A stretch of 64,000 nucleotides of DNA from Camelus bactrianus (GCF_048773025.1 NC_133545.1:10930001-10994000); one strand, 5' to 3'. Positions 1-13,265 are shown, counted from the stretch's first letter. Made by a program: numbers and translations. The notes: a model not told the origin generated them from the letters alone.

Positions 1-389
1 TTCTTGTGTCAGGACAGTGATGACTGGAACTGTAGGAGTGAGCCCTGCAGATGAGAAGAGTAGACCACGGAAGGTGGAGAGACAGCTCGTGCAAAGGCTC
101 AGAGGGGGTCAGAGAGCATCGGTTCAGTGATGCTGGAATGAAAACCAGCAGGGGTGAGGGGACTGAAGGCCAGCTAGATCTCCAGAGTCCAGACTGTGAA
201 ATACCTTTGTGTCAGGTTAAGATATCTAAATTTTACCATGAATGTAAAAGAGAAGCATAGAGAATGTGTGAAGGGGCTGGGAGAATGATCAGATTTGTGT
301 ATTATGCATGTCACTCTAGTGGCAATGAGGAGGAAAAGGTGGAAGAGGACAAGAGGCAGGGAAGAAGCGTTCTTTTTTAAAAAAAATTA

Positions 390-530
390 AATTAATTAAA
401 CTTTTTAAATTGAAGTACAGTCAATTACAACATGTCAATTTCTGCTGTACGGCATAATGTCCCAGCCATGCATATACATATGTATATTCATTTTCATATT
501 TTTTTCATTGAAAGTTACTACAAGATCTTG
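390..530 (-). repeat. L1 3' end fragment
   Basis: Antisense copy of the cetartiodactyl L1 tail (TTGAAGTACAGTCAATTACA onward). Similar tails recur at 16.3, 31.4, 36.2 and 60.6 kb. Confidence 0.6.
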
Positions 531-1881
531 AACATACAGAAGGATTCGTAACCCTCCAGGCGTCGCGTCAAAACACCTGACCGTAGAAGACACGGCTCCC
601 CGATTTCGCTGGTTCGGGCGCCTACAACAGAGGGTGATGAGCCCTGCGGGGAATAAGCTGAGCTGAGGAACCTATAAATTAGGAATGTGGGAATACCTAG
701 TAGATGGTTCACAGAACTAGCTTGGAACTAACGAGAGATGCAATGTGAATCGTGGATTGGATAATATTATCCAAGATGCACGTGCAGATCGAGAAGACAA
801 GAATAAAAAGTCCAGAAATCAGGATAAAAGAAGGAAGAGAAGAGGAAGAGCCCACACGAAGGACTGCAAAGGAGTGGACAGTACTGTGGGGTTCAAACGT
901 AAAGAAAGATAACCAAGTGGTGTCCTTTACAGTCAAATACGTATCTTGTTCTATGGATCGTTTTCTCACAGGCTGAGCCCCTTCAGAGAAGAGACCAAGA
1001 CAAAGACTCCGCCTGGCTTTGCTCTCCGGAAACCTCAAGACGGGGGGGTTCACATCTGGGCCAGCAGCCACTTCTTCTCAGGGGACAGAGGGCCCCAGTG
1101 CCGACAGCGGGACTTTCATCCGCTGCCTGAGTAACAGCAGAGTTATTCACGGTCCCGGGTCTGGCCTTGTGTGGATGCAGGCCCAGTTCTGCAAGATTCG
1201 GTGTGTCCAAGCAAGAAGCACTGATCTGTGGAGTAGCTTCCCAATGGCCAGGACGGTCTCCAAAGGGGTCCAGGGCTAAATACAGGGAAGCTTTTGGAGG
1301 GTTTTCTTTGCAACTACAATTTCTGTTCCTTGTGTCTCATGTAGATTTAGTTAAAACTCCATTCATTTCGAGGTAGGATTGTGAAAATCATCAGTTCACG
1401 TCCTTCTGTGATTTCAGTGTTCAAAGCCACGGAGTGAGGACCCGAGGGCTGAGAAGAGGGACTGCGTGGGAAAGGAAAAGGCTTTTGAGCCGCTGTGTGT
1501 GAAGTAACACGCTTTACGTGAGGAAGGAACCGTTAACCAGAGATGACGGTCTGTGGAGAAAATCAAAGGAAGCGTTTCCTGTTTCCTCCCCTGCAGGTCG
1601 CCATGAGGCAACCGTCAAATACCATCCCACTTATCTTGCTGGACACAACTGGTGCCGGCCTCAGCAGGGCGGTGCAGGAGGGCGCAGGGGACGGGGCAGT
1701 CCGACCGCGGCTGGACCATCCCCCGGCTTGGTCGAGGCCGACCCGGGCACAGCCCTCTTCCCAGCTTGCTGCTCAGACCACACTGGCCGCTCAGGGCTGG
1801 GGAGTCGGTGGACACCTGCAGTGGCTTCTGCAGTTTGAGATGAGGTTTATGAAGGTGGGGCTTCCTCACTTCTGCGAGGAC

Positions 1882-1920
1882 CTTTTTTGTGCTGTCTGTA
1901 AGTGCCTGTGCAGTGCTGTG
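1882..1920 (-). other. 23-RSS of TRBV25
   Basis: Read on the minus strand: heptamer CACAGCA (1914-1920), 23-bp spacer (1891-1913), nonamer ACAAAAAAG (1882-1890). The CAC core is intact. The last two heptamer bases differ from the CACAGTG consensus, while the nonamer is strong. Confidence 0.9.
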
Positions 1921-2391
1921 CATTCACTGCTGGCACAGAAGTATCTAGATGTCTGTGAGGGGCTGGTGGCCTCCAGCGTCAGGGGAAACTGGTCCTTCCT
2001 TATTCTGGAGACAGTGGACTCGGAGGGGCGATCTCCTTTCTCTGTGGTGTTAACCCCGTGTGAATAATGGATCAGCTGGGGTTCCATTCCGGGGTCTTGT
2101 CGATACCAGTACATGCTCTCGTGGTCCATGGCTTGATTACATTCCAGAGTAATCTTCTTTCCTGTCCCTATGACAGCGTATCTTGGGGTCTGGTTAACAT
2201 CGGCATTTGTGAGGCCTGAGAGATACAGAATAAAATTGGCAGCTGAGTCCAGGATGGGCCTGAATGCTGAAGCCAGAAGCAAGCCTAGTAGAGAGAAAAA
2301 TGTTTCTTCCTGATTTTAGAGAATTCTGTGTCTATGACTTACCCGCACCCAGAAGGGAAAGGGCCACATAGCAGAGGAGCCTGACGGCCAT
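1921..2391 (-). CDS. TRBV25: T-cell receptor beta variable gene, TRBV25 subgroup, intact
   Basis: This germline V segment encodes the leader and V domain (FR1 to the start of CDR3) of a TCR beta chain, a membrane receptor on T cells that pairs with TCR alpha. The leader exon is 2343-2391 (ATG at 2391, MAVRLLCYVALSLLGAG) with a GTAAGT donor. The V exon is 1921-2215, after an AG acceptor at 2216-2217. The splice joins in frame to give GLTNADVNQTPRYAVIGTG. The conserved residues are present: first Cys in TLEC, Trp in MYWYRQDPG, second Cys in RYFCASSE. FR1 (RYAVIGTGKKITLEC) and FR3 (STEKGD/SESTVSRIR-type) closely match human TRBV25-1, and it is the D-proximal gene here, as expected. No stop or frameshift is seen. 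The 23-RSS follows directly at 1882-1920, so it looks able to rearrange. Confidence 0.93.
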
Positions 2392-2469
2392 GGCACAGTC
2401 GGGGTGAGAAGGGTGTCTCCCGGCTCTGGGGAAGTGGGACGGGCTCTTAATGAAGTCGCTCAGACTGCG

Positions 2470-2477
2470 ATGACGTA
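2470..2477 (-). promoter_or_regulatory. CRE-like promoter element of TRBV25
   Basis: TACGTCAT on the minus strand, about 80 bp upstream of the TRBV25 start codon. TRBV promoters are known to carry a conserved CRE-like decamer in this position. This is a motif match only. Confidence 0.55.
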
Positions 2478-2479
2478 GT

Positions 2480-5400
2480 CCTTCTGGGCCCCGCAGCTGT
2501 CCTGTTGATACCGTAGTGTCGTCTAGACGCTTTTACCCATCAGAGCACTGATATTTTTGTCCACGTCTCTCATCCAAAGAAGGCTAGATGTTTTGCTGGT
2601 CTTAACTCAGGTCTCTGTTTTGACAAAATTGCACCTGTATTACAAGCAACGAAGATGAGAACGGTAACGCTTCAAAAGCTCGTAATAGGAGGACTTGACC
2701 TGATCAGGGAGGTCGGCAGAGGCAGTGATGCTCGAGGTGAGTTCTGGGGAACGGGCTGGAATGAAGTCTGCAGAGCTGAGACAGAAGAACGTTTGGTGAG
2801 CAGCGTGGCTCAGTCAGACGGGGTGCAGGGACCATCTGGCGAGGATTAAGTGGGGCAACCCCTTAGGTAACACGCGTGAAGGGCTGAAAGCAGTAACTGG
2901 CATTCACCGGGTTCTCAGAAAATGTATTATTATTGCGTGATAATCACACAACGTTCCCCGTCTCGCTTCTCACTTTTCGGTGTTCAGATTTCACTCACTT
3001 CATCAACTTGGGCTCCATGGTACAAGGTTCATCTTTCTTTAACTGCACTACCAATCGTGCCAGCATGGAAAATTCAGATCTGCAGCTTTTTTCCAATACA
3101 TACTTGGGTAACACTGGCTAAACATTTTTGGATGCTGCTGCTATGAACAGAATCCAAAACAAACACTCTTCTCTCTCCTTTCTCTTTCCTCGTGTCATCT
3201 TGAGAAAAGTTTTTAGCTGTGACTTTGAGCCACGAAGATGAATCCCAGGTTTCCTTCCCCCTTTGTCTGCTGCCTCTGCCCCAGTTCACTAGGATACACA
3301 CCCAATAAAACTCCTGCTTGCAGGCTGCTGACCTGGGCTTTTGGATTTTGGCTATTACAGCTCCACTGTTTAAGGATCACCTCTTCAGTTTTCTTGGATG
3401 TATTAACACCGGTAGGTCCCTGCTCACTCTTGCTCTCCCCTGTGTCCTGAACGAATATAACGCTTCTGACTTACAGACCCTGAAATACTCTTATTAGGGG
3501 CTCTCTTAAGATAAAGGTAATCATTAAAATCATTGGTGACATTTGGTCTTTGCTTTTACTATGAAAGCTGGTCTTCCATTAATAGGAAGTGGCCAGGAAG
3601 AGAAAAATCAATGAAGCTTTACTGCCTCCTGCTGGAAAAAAAAAGTGGAATGGGTGATTAGAGAGAGATCTGGAGAGATTCTTTCTGATGAATTTTAAAG
3701 AAACAGGAAGGAGAGAGACTTCCAGTTGATCTAAGTGTGAGGAGATGTTAGGATTGATTGATGAGTCGATAAAAGTTCTCAGCAGGGCCTGGGTGTAAAA
3801 TCTTTATCTCGCGGTAGAGATGGCTAAAGAAAGAAGGAAGATAGAGAGGGGTAGATCTTGGGTTGGGAGTAGATATGAGTGAGGCTCAGGTCCTGCTCAG
3901 AGGAAGGGATGCTTGAAGGCAGGGATAAACCACGTGCCCCTTGTTGCCTGTGCAGGAATGACTCATGCGTGCCCACCTTTCCGGTCCAGCGAGGGAAGTC
4001 TCTGGAGCAGCTGACGAGAATTTTTAAATGTCAACAATTAGGGATACAGGAATCATCAGAGATAATTGTTACATACATCTGTATGCATTTTTGGTCCAGT
4101 AAAAACACCCTGTCTCATTTTCTAGTCTTCTTTGTCTTCTTATATAATTGTGCTTAAAGGACTTGCAGGTCGGGGGTGTGTGGAGGACTTAAACACCCAC
4201 CAGAGCTCAGAAAACATGTTATTTGGAAGAAAATCCTGAACTACTTGAGATGTGTTTGAGTCTATTTCCCTCTCCTGTCCTCTGTCCCATCCTTCTACTT
4301 TTTCTTCACTAAATCAAACAATGTTCTCAGTTCTAAGGCTGTCAAACTGGAGGGACATCACTCTCAAACTAAAGAACACAGTCTCAGGAAGGGTGAGAAT
4401 AAAGTGATTTATGAAGGACTACACCAACTGTGGTAGTTTTAGAATGGATAGGAGCCGAGTCTTCCCTGTCTGTAGGAGTCAGAAAAGCCTTTATGGAGAA
4501 GCTAATCTCACAGCTAAGAATGAAAGGACATGCAAGAGTGAGCCAGGCGGTCAAGCAGCAGTGACCCACTTCAGACACAGGAGAAGCCTTTGCAAAGGTG
4601 AGGCCCTGTGATTCGGCTTGTCCCCTTCAGTGAAATACGAAACAGTCAGTAGAGCTGGACTCTCAAATTCTGCAGTGAATTTGGAAGACTTGGTCATACT
4701 TTTAGACAGAGACCTCTTCATGGAGGGCTTTATGGAGAACGTTGGACTCACTCAGGCTGGTGGGATTGTCCAAGACAGAGGAGAGCCGATGCAGTAAGAG
4801 GCTGGCGGACCAGTGAGAAGAACACTGCATCTTTTCTAAGTGACAGGTGATGAGGGCCTGCAGTAAAGTAGAAGCAACGAAGACAGACAGGATCAGCTGA
4901 ATCAGATAAGCGTGCATGTCAGAAACCGTGATGAGACTCCGGGCTGTCCCTTTAGGCATGAAGGCCATCTCCCCCGCCGCCTAGGCGTGCTGCTGGCTGG
5001 CGGCCCTCCTTGTGAGTTGTCTTGGCTAAAGGGACCCCTCTTCCCCCGAGGGCAGCCCCCTTCTCAGGGCCATCGTGTCCAATGTGGCTGCACTGAATGT
5101 GGGCATAAGACCCGGCCTCCTCACCTCCCCTTCGGGTAATTCTAGGGGCCCCCTCCGCCTCCCAGCTCCCTGTGGACTCAGCTTAGGCCTTTGTGGAGGC
5201 TGCAGGACTGCCCAGCTTCTCCTCTGCCCCATGCAACTTCCTTCTTTTCCCTTCTACCCATGTTGATCATAAGGGCACTTTCTAATAATCTTCCTGAACA
5301 CTAATGTCCCTTGCAAAGTCCATTTTCCAGGAAATCTGAATCGATGACAATGTGCAATACAGAAGTAATAGATTTATCAATGGATGTAATGCGAGGACTA

Positions 5401-6880
5401 ATGGAAAAGAGGAACTTAGAACCATCATTCCACTCACTGAGACAGAAGTACAGTATATGGGCCAGAGTGGATGCATGTAGGGGCGGGGAGGCAATAAATT
5501 CAGCAATAAATTACTTGAGTTTGAATTGTAGGCCATCCAGGTGGAAGTGTTGAGAAGACTGAATTTATCATTTAGGAAGTCATGTAAGAAATTGTCATGG
5601 CCATGGATGGGAATGTTAAGGGTAAATATTTATACTGAGGGGGAAAAAAGGCAGAAGAAAAGTCCAGGGAAATCTAGTAAAAATGTCCAGTAGACTGTAA
5701 AATGGAACAGTTACAGCTCATGAGAGAAGAATTATATTACAGGTGAGATGGCTTGTGAAGTGTGTATAGAATGCTGGGAACCAAACTCCATAGAACACTG
5801 ATCTTTTTTTCCCAAGGGAATACATGAAACAGAACCCATGAAGTGCACTGCAAAACAGAAAAGAGGTATGACCCCCCCCCCGCCCCCCGCCCAGGTTAGA
5901 AGCGGTAGAAAACAAAAGCAATTTGATTCTTTGTGCCTGAACATCACCAGATCCTGTGGATTCTTCTGTTCAAATAACTGAGGCTTCCACGGTAAGAAGA
6001 GAAAGCACATTAGGAAGGCTTAACCTGGTCCGCAGGCAGACTCTTACATCATGCTTGGCAGTCCTTGATTGAGTATCTTTGTGCCCACAGTTCACTGGCT
6101 CCTAAGAGGGTTCGCCCTGCAGGGCAGTCGGGGTCTTTTTTTCCAATGCCTTGAGAGAAAGAGGAATCTCCAAGCTCCTAGCTTTGCCTCCATGTTGGAC
6201 AGTAGGCGTATTTTTTTGAATTCAGTAGTACATCCAGGAAATGAAACAAGTCTTTCTGCTCCTGCAGGTTAAGATTAATCTCAGGACAGATTCAAGTATG
6301 GAGCAGTAGATGAAAGATCATTTTTATAGATCACTATCTCTGGTAGTTGAACTCCACCTTCTGAGTCAAATTGAACGGTAATTAAATTTACTTAGAATGA
6401 AGTTTTAGAAAACAAGCTAGTCTGTCTGTTCTCGGTATCAAGGCAACCACGTATAGAGCTAAACAGCAGGATCTGGAGGGCCCAGGACTGAGAAAGGCTG
6501 GCAGGGTAGAGGGGCCACCAGCAGGGACAGAATGGGTGGGGATGATGCAGAGTGGGTAGAGGGAGACAGGTGCCACAGGACCACTGAAAACCACACTGTA
6601 GAAGAGCCAACAAGAGATGCTTTTATTGAAAGTCATCATGGTGTTCCCGAATGCTCAGGTTCATTCTCCTAGGAGGACACTACTGGGCTAGCCCCACCAG
6701 AACAGGTAGCGCGGGTCAGAGGATAGCTCTAGTCTAGCCTGTGCTTTTGGAGTCATCACATGGCCTGGGAACCCTAACCCAAGGCGGCCCTGAGTTCAGA
6801 TGGAGGCTCACCCAGGCACAGAATGACCTTGAAGGATCCTACAACTCGCATCCAGAAAGACTTCTGAGCCCTCCTGAGCA
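2480..6880. other. TRBV25-TRBV24 intergenic gap, no gene seen
   Basis: About 4.4 kb without a V exon, leader or RSS on either strand, and without a repeat I recognise apart from the C-rich run at 5872. Open frames here are short and show no family likeness. Confidence 0.6.
5872..5892. repeat. C-rich simple run
   Basis: A run of cytosines broken by two guanines. It is the only notable simple repeat in an otherwise featureless gap. Confidence 0.7.
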
Positions 6881-6890
6881 AATGTGCTGG

Positions 6891-6929
6891 TCTTCCTGCG
6901 CAGAGCGCAGGTGGGCAGGAAGCACTGTG
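6891..6929 (-). other. 23-RSS of TRBV24 with degenerate nonamer
   Basis: Heptamer CACAGTG (6923-6929) is consensus. After a 23-bp spacer the nonamer position reads GCAGGAAGA (6891-6899), which agrees with ACAAAAACC at only about four of nine positions. Confidence 0.75.
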
Positions 6930-7397
6930 CAAATAACTGCTGGCACAGAAGTAAAGGGCTGTCTGGTTGGGGACAGGAGTCTCCAGGAACAAGAAGAATT
7001 TCGCCTTCTCCGCACGAGAGACCCTATAGCCATTGGAGAGCTCTCCTTTGTTGGTATCATTGACATTGTAGGAAGCGAAGATCAGCCGGAGCCCCAGTCC
7101 TGGGTCTTGTCGATACCAGTACATATAATTGTGACCCTTAGTCTGAAAACATTCCAGTAAAACACTGTTTCCTGTGTTTGTGATCCTATTCCGTGGGGTC
7201 TGAGTAACACCAGTATCCATGGAGCCTGTGAGGAAACAAGGCAGAAACTGGAGGGAGTCTGTGCAGGTTCCTCTTGCCACAGTCTCTAGGGAGAAGCTTC
7301 AGACCCGGAAAATTTAAGGCAGGGATTCCTTATGTTTCCCTAACTCACCTGTTCCCAGGAGACAAAAGGCCACACAGCAGAGGAGCATGGAGCCCAT
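6930..7397 (-). CDS. TRBV24: T-cell receptor beta variable gene, TRBV24 subgroup, intact frame
   Basis: TCR beta V segment. The leader exon is 7349-7397 ([17 protein letters not shown], donor GTGAGT). The V exon is 6930-7225 after an AG acceptor at 7226-7227, and the join reads [19 protein letters not shown]. The canonical residues are present: Cys in LLEC, Trp in [14 protein letters not shown], Cys in ALYFCASSY. The stretches [16 protein letters not shown] and PNQTALYFC match human TRBV24-1, and the gene lies next to TRBV25 as in human. The frame has no stop. The weak point is the RSS: the heptamer is perfect but the nonamer is poor, so rearrangement may be inefficient. A CRE-like element lies about 90 bp upstream. 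Confidence 0.92.
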
Positions 7398-7485
7398 GGT
7401 GGGGAGAGGCAGGATGGAGGTGTTTCCAGCTCTGAGGTTTGGGGGAACAGGACATGGAAATAGGAAACTGCAAGGATTCAGTAGG

Positions 7486-7493
7486 TGATGTCA
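7486..7493 (-). promoter_or_regulatory. CRE-like promoter element of TRBV24
   Basis: TGACATCA on the minus strand, about 90 bp upstream of the TRBV24 ATG, matching the conserved TRBV promoter decamer core. Confidence 0.65.
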
Positions 7494-8384
7494 CTGTCCC
7501 TCCCAACTGAGTGGGTCTCAGAGAAAGATGCAACCACACCCCTTCCCACCACACCCCGCAAGGATCTAACCTTCAGTGCCGCACTTGTCTGGCGGGTGGT
7601 GCTTTGGCTTACTTAGTGTGTGTCCTATCAGCGGATGCGGAAACTCCTGCTCCTTCCGCTTCCTGGTTCTTCTCTGCCATCTGTCAGAAAGCAGTCTCTC
7701 TCCCTCTTCTCAGAACCTCTCTATTTCAGTTGTTCAAGGAAGCATCACCATCCCAACTGAATAGGGCACAGAGAAAGGTCAGAATCCTCTCAAATAAAAG
7801 GAGTCTAGTCTCACTGGAAGGCTGTGACCCTGTAACATTTCTCTTTTTTTTCCTGCATTTATTTTTTCTAACTCAGGTCTAGGTAATCTATGTGATTTGA
7901 ATATATTCATCATAAATGTTGAGATTTTTTTTTTTAAAGAGAAGGGAAGCACGATAACTTTGTTCCAGTTGCCAGTGTTCTTTAAGGGCTGCTGCTTTTT
8001 TGGTCAGTATTTTCTAGATGCAGATCTCCGCTAAAAGTATTAGCTCATTGCAGGAAGGCACTCACTCAATGTGGGTAGGGTTTGGGATTTCAAACCAATA
8101 CTTAACATCTTCACTCATATTTTGAATGAACTGTAAATGGTTCCTTAAAGAAATATTTTTGGCATAACATAAATTGTTCCTGATTTTAGGAGGAAAGTGT
8201 TCAATATTTCAGTGCAACAAATTACAAATAACAGCACAGTGAGACAACAATGGTGTGAAATCCTGTGTGACGGTCGTAACAGGCAAAGTTGGCAGCCTGG
8301 TCTTGTCCTGGCTCCCCCCGGTCCATGGATACATCATGGCATCTCACACCAGTCAATCCTGCTGCACATAACATTGGAAAAATC

Positions 8385-8800
8385 TCCTTTTTAATATTTT
8401 TTCTTTCAATTATGAAATGTTCTAACACATACCGAGTACATACAATAGTATAATGAGCTTCCATGTTCCCACATTACCTGGCTTCAATAATCATCAACAC
8501 ATGGCATCTCTTGTTTATTCCCTGTTTGCTTCTCTCTCTCCTGTGTTATTTTGCACAGTGCCTGATTTATTTGGAGCACCCAAGCACATTTTACAGCCAG
8601 TGCATCATTCCATATGACACATTCCCTCCCTTGTCTCTCTTTCTGAGTACAGTTTTCCATTAATAATACCGCTAGATATGTGGACTTGTTCCAATAAATT
8701 TTATATCCTTGGGTTCAATGAACACAAACAAGGTCATTATAATAAAAATCATCAGTTTGGTCTTGTCCTTAATGGGAAAATGTAATTGCCCTCATTTGCA
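8385..8800 (-). repeat. Old L1 3' UTR-like fragment
   Basis: The phrase CCTGGCTTCAATAATCATCA, then ACACATGGC, followed by TTGTTTATTCCC, resembles the antisense 3' UTR of older mammalian L1 (L1M type). No gene is seen. Confidence 0.5.
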
Positions 8801-9399
8801 ATTCTTAAGCATGCTTTTTTGTTGCCCCCTGCTGAAGGCAATGATGTGAGTGAAGAGAGATTTGGGAGCTGAATATAACCTGTTATTGGGGGCGGGGTCC
8901 CATCAGTTGAGAGAACAGAGGAGTCAGGTCCGGTGGAGTCCTACAGGAGGAGTCTGTAGACACATGGCAAGGAGCGGAGACGCAGAAATCATTCTGGGAG
9001 CAGAATCTATGCCTGAGGAGGAGTGAGAGACTACTATCAGAGGAATGAATGGGAGAGATACATAACGGATGCGAAGGGAATTGAAAAAGACATTCTAATT
9101 TCTGGGCAACCAAGAAGGTCCTTGTTGGCATGGACCAATATTCCCTCTACTCTGGGCGGCTCATATGGCTCTCAAACCTTATCTATAATCCACTTTTCCT
9201 CTGACTTACCTTCCACCACAGGCAGAGCACAGACCTCTCGGTCTTACCCACATACCATGCTCCTTGCCACATATGTGCTGTGTGTTCAGAGGTGATCTTA
9301 GGGACAATGAGAACACGCTTCTCATTTGTGAATCATTAATCTATATAACAAATGTCCTCTGGTACAAAGGATGCCAAAGGAGAAATGATGTTTTATCAC

Positions 9400-11220
9400 T
9401 AGTCAGTCAAAAGAAAATTTTGTCTACCTTCAACTCTCAAGGGTGTTTTCTTCTAGAAGATTTGTAGTTTTAGCTTTGACACTTAGTCCTATGACCCATC
9501 TCAAATTGATTTTAGTTCATGGGATTAGGTACCAGAAAAGTCCATTCCTTCCCATGTAATCATCCATTTGTTTCAATATTATTTGTTGAGAAAGTTGCTA
9601 TTGTAATGCTTTAAAATCTTCAATCCATAAACAGGATATATCTTTTCATTTTTAGTATTTTCTTTAGTTTCCATTTGTGATGTTTTGTAGTTTTTGATTG
9701 AACATCATTTGCTAAATTTATTGATTCTATTGTATATGGAATTGTTTCCTAAAGTTTATTTTTCAGTTGTTTGCAACTAGTCTAGAAACATCTGATTTTT
9801 AATTTTGATGTGGTATCTTGTGATCTTTCTAAAGTCACTGATTGTTTCTAGTTGTGAATCACTGATTTCTATATAAATAATCTATTTTTATAAAAACTAT
9901 ATAAATAATTCCATATAAATATAAATTTATTTGTAATTTATAAATACACAAAAATTTATAAACATATATAATATAATGAATATTACATACTATAAACAAT
10001 CTAAAAATAGTGATAATTTCACCTCTTCTTTTACAGTATTTAGGATTATTATTTCATTTTTGGTTGGTCTATGACATGGTGTATGTCTTCCAATATAATG
10101 TTGAAGAAAACTAATGAGAGAAAACGTCATGCCTTGTTCCTGATTATAGGAAGAATGTGTCCAATATTCACCATTACACTGGGTGGTAGCTGTAAATTTT
10201 TCACTGATAGCCTCTATCAGATTGAGAAAGCTCTCTTCTATTACCAGGGCTGAGAGTGTTCGTTTTGAAAGAGTACTGGATTTTTCAACTGTTTTCTCAG
10301 TACCTATTGAGATGGTGAAATGGTTATTCTTCATTATTTTGCTAGCATGATGACACCCATTGATTTCTGAGCGCTAACTCATTGTGCCTCTTGCAGTAAA
10401 CTCACTGGGTCCTGATGCATTATCACATGCACAGATACATACGCATACACACATGCATACGTCACACAAATGCATTTGGGCTGGATTTGTTAACGTGTTG
10501 GGAAAAATCTTTTCACCTATGGTCATATAGGATAGCGTTCTGTAATATCTTAGATTTGGGCATTAGGGTTTTGCTAGTTTTATATAATGAGTTATGAATT
10601 GTTTCTACTTCTTGTTTTCTAAAAAGAAAAAACGTTAGGTAAAGCTGGCATTTTTTCCCCTGAAATGTTTGAAAAAATTCACCAGGAAAGGAATTCAGGT
10701 TTTTAGTTTCCTTTGAAAGAATGTTTTTGATGAAGAATTAAATTTCCTTCATATAAGGTTCTTCACATTCCTAATTTCATCTCTAGTCAGTATGATAAGT
10801 TGCGTTTTTCAAATAATTTCACTTCACCTAGTTGTAGAATTGATTGGCATATACTTAAGATATTCTACCATTTTAATGTCTGCTGGATCTATGGAGATGA
10901 TCTCCTTTGCATCATTGATATGGTAACTTGTGTTTTTTCCTTTTTTGTCTTGACTATTCCGGGTTTATCAGTTTTATCGATTAATCAAATTATGATCATA
11001 TTTTCCTCTAAATCCTTGAATATTTTTGTAACAGCTCCTTGAAAATCCTTGTCTGAAGTTCCCAGCATCTGTGTTATTTATGGTTGGTTTCTGCTGCCAT
11101 TTTTTCCTACGTTGGGTCATATTTTCCCATTTATTCCCAAGTCTAACACTTTGTTGTTGCGTGATTCAAATTGTGGATACTACCTTGTTAAGAGTCTAGA
11201 TTTTTTTTTGGCTTTATTTA
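9400..11220 (-). repeat. L1 ORF2 region, antisense, degraded
   Basis: Antisense to L1 ORF2: the TTCTAGAAGATTTGTAGTTT block, the later GCCTTGTTCCTGATTATAGG block, and the CCTATTGAGATGGTGAAATG block are all standard L1 text. Frames are interrupted, so it is not coding. Confidence 0.7.
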
Positions 11221-11229
11221 ATGAGTGCT

Positions 11230-13220
11230 GATGTACTTTTCTCTAAAAGGCAGTGAATTTATTGGCAAATCAGCTGGATCCCTTTGAGGCTTGCTGAGCA
11301 TCGTTAGGGCAGTTCTGGCATGGCTGTCACTCTAGGACCTGGGTGGCCCGTCTCCCGACGTGTGACTGCTTCCCCCTGGCGGTGCCAAGTGTATTCTCAG
11401 GGTGTCAGCAAAGTCTGTCCACTCTGGCTGCTCAGGAGTTCCGTCTGCCTGGATTGTATGACCCCCACAACCTCCATTCCTCTCACAGCTCCCCAGCAAC
11501 TGCTCTCTGCCAGGCCTTGGGGGGGCTCTGTCTGGTAGACGTCTACTGTTACCATTTGCCCAAAGACTACAGAGGACTCCATGAAAAATAAATAAATAAT
11601 AAAGAGGACCCCATGCAATACTGGGAGCTCTGTTTGTGCACAGCTCCCTTCTCCATAGCAGCTTCCCCTCCCCTACAAAGTCAGCCACCTCCACAGCCCT
11701 GAACTCGGGTCTCAGCGAGGCCCCTGTGCTCGGCTTGGTCTCCACGCCCTTGCGCTGCGGTCCAGGAACTGTACCAAGGCAGGGACTTGTATGTCTCCGC
11801 TTCTCAGTGCTGACAGCCCTCCCCTGCCTGCTGTCCAATATCTGGACACTGCTGCCTTAAGACTGTTGTCAGGTTTCATAGTGGCTTCTGTGTGTAGGGC
11901 AAGTAAGTAACAACTGTCCATTTTGACCTGAAGCCAACTTTCCAAGTTTTTCTTATTATAACGATAGAATTACTATAATGCTTTTGCATTTTTAAGGTTC
12001 TTGATTCCTATTGTCAAACTGACACCATTGTAAGTAGTTTATAAAAGGAACCCTCCGACTGGGCTCTTTATCAAACTGGACAACTTGAATCATTTTTAAA
12101 GTGTTCTTAAACACTTTCTCACAAATATTATTCCTTTCCAAATTTACACGAAAAAAAATTTTCTATTCACATGTTCTCATTTCCTACAAAGTTGTTGGTT
12201 TTGTTCTTTTCTAAAATCATTATTTTCATCTTTATGGTAAATGCTTAAAATTTGTTTCCCTAAAGTTATTTCTCAGGAATTTGTTTTAATTTATCCAATG
12301 AATAATTACTCCCCATAGAGCATATAACATTCTCATATTTTTCATTTAAAAAAATCTATAACTTGCCATAACTACACACATTCTTTGAAATACATTTTTC
12401 ATGGCTCGTTTACTCTTCCCTCTGTTCCCAGAGACTGAAATTCTGTGTTGCGCCCCCAAAAGTTTCTCAGCCCTTTTAAGCCTCAGTGAATGGGAGTTGT
12501 TCTGCCACACTGGTGAAATTTAAAAGAATTAGCTGTCATATCAAGAGCGCAATAGAATCGATGATTGTACTGGATGGAATTTGGCTCTAAAAGTAGATAA
12601 CGTGGATAAATATAAAGTCTTTAAGAAAAATTTGTGAATTTTTGCTGCCCTGTGCAGCAGAATCCACTTAGAAAAAAGAGAGAGAAAGAAATTTGTTTGA
12701 ATCAAGTTGACTCCAGGGAGCAAACAGCACAGCTGAGTGGATGAAGCACTTTCTCAGCATTTTCAGATGAAAGGGGGCTGTTGAGGAGTGATGAGTAGCC
12801 TTGGGGCCAGCAATGATAGAAAAGCTTTTCTATTCTTCACAAAGACATGAGTGATAATAGGGGAGGCCACAGTCTGGATGCCCAGGGGACTGGGAAAGGG
12901 AGAAAACAAGGTGAGATTCATGTAACAGAGATAATAACATGTGCCTGCTCGAGAAGAGAGACCCCCGGTTCCCCCACGCCCAGTGGTTCTTTGGAGTCTG
13001 GGATGCAGATGACGTCATATAGGAAGGTGGTATTTGAATGCTCAAAATAAAAAAGCGGGCTAATACCTAGTATATCTCATCATTGTCTGTCCATCACTCC
13101 TTGGCTCCCGCTCAGCACCCTTTAGCCTTGTATTAGATTGCACTGTGGCTTAAGCTAGCTCCAGGGAACTCCTGTTACGTCCTTCCAACCTAATAGATCA
13201 CCTGCTTCCTGAGTTGGGTC
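11230..13220. other. Gap 5' of TRBV24 L1 tract, no gene seen
   Basis: A GC-richer patch (11.3-11.9 kb) is open for up to 168 codons on the minus strand but overlaps open frames on the plus strand, with no recognisable domain. The rest is AT-rich and featureless. Confidence 0.5.
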
Positions 13221-13226
13221 TTGATA

Positions 13227-13265
13227 AGTTTGTGCACTAGGAGGAACTAACATTTTGGCGCTGTG
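13227..13265 (-). other. 23-RSS of TRBV23
   Basis: Heptamer CACAGCG (13259-13265), 23-bp spacer, nonamer GCACAAACT (13227-13235). It looks usable although the V exon carries a stop. Confidence 0.85.

Noticed and set aside
983-1210. Minus-strand frame with GALCPLRRSG near a GACAGAGGGCC block, resembling a TRBV leader end
   Set aside because: No start codon, hydrophobic core, donor or V exon in place; the likeness is limited to a few residues.
11332-11838. 168-codon open frame on the minus strand in a GC-richer patch
   Set aside because: No recognisable domain, overlapping open frames on the other strand, and no splice or promoter context; open by base composition.
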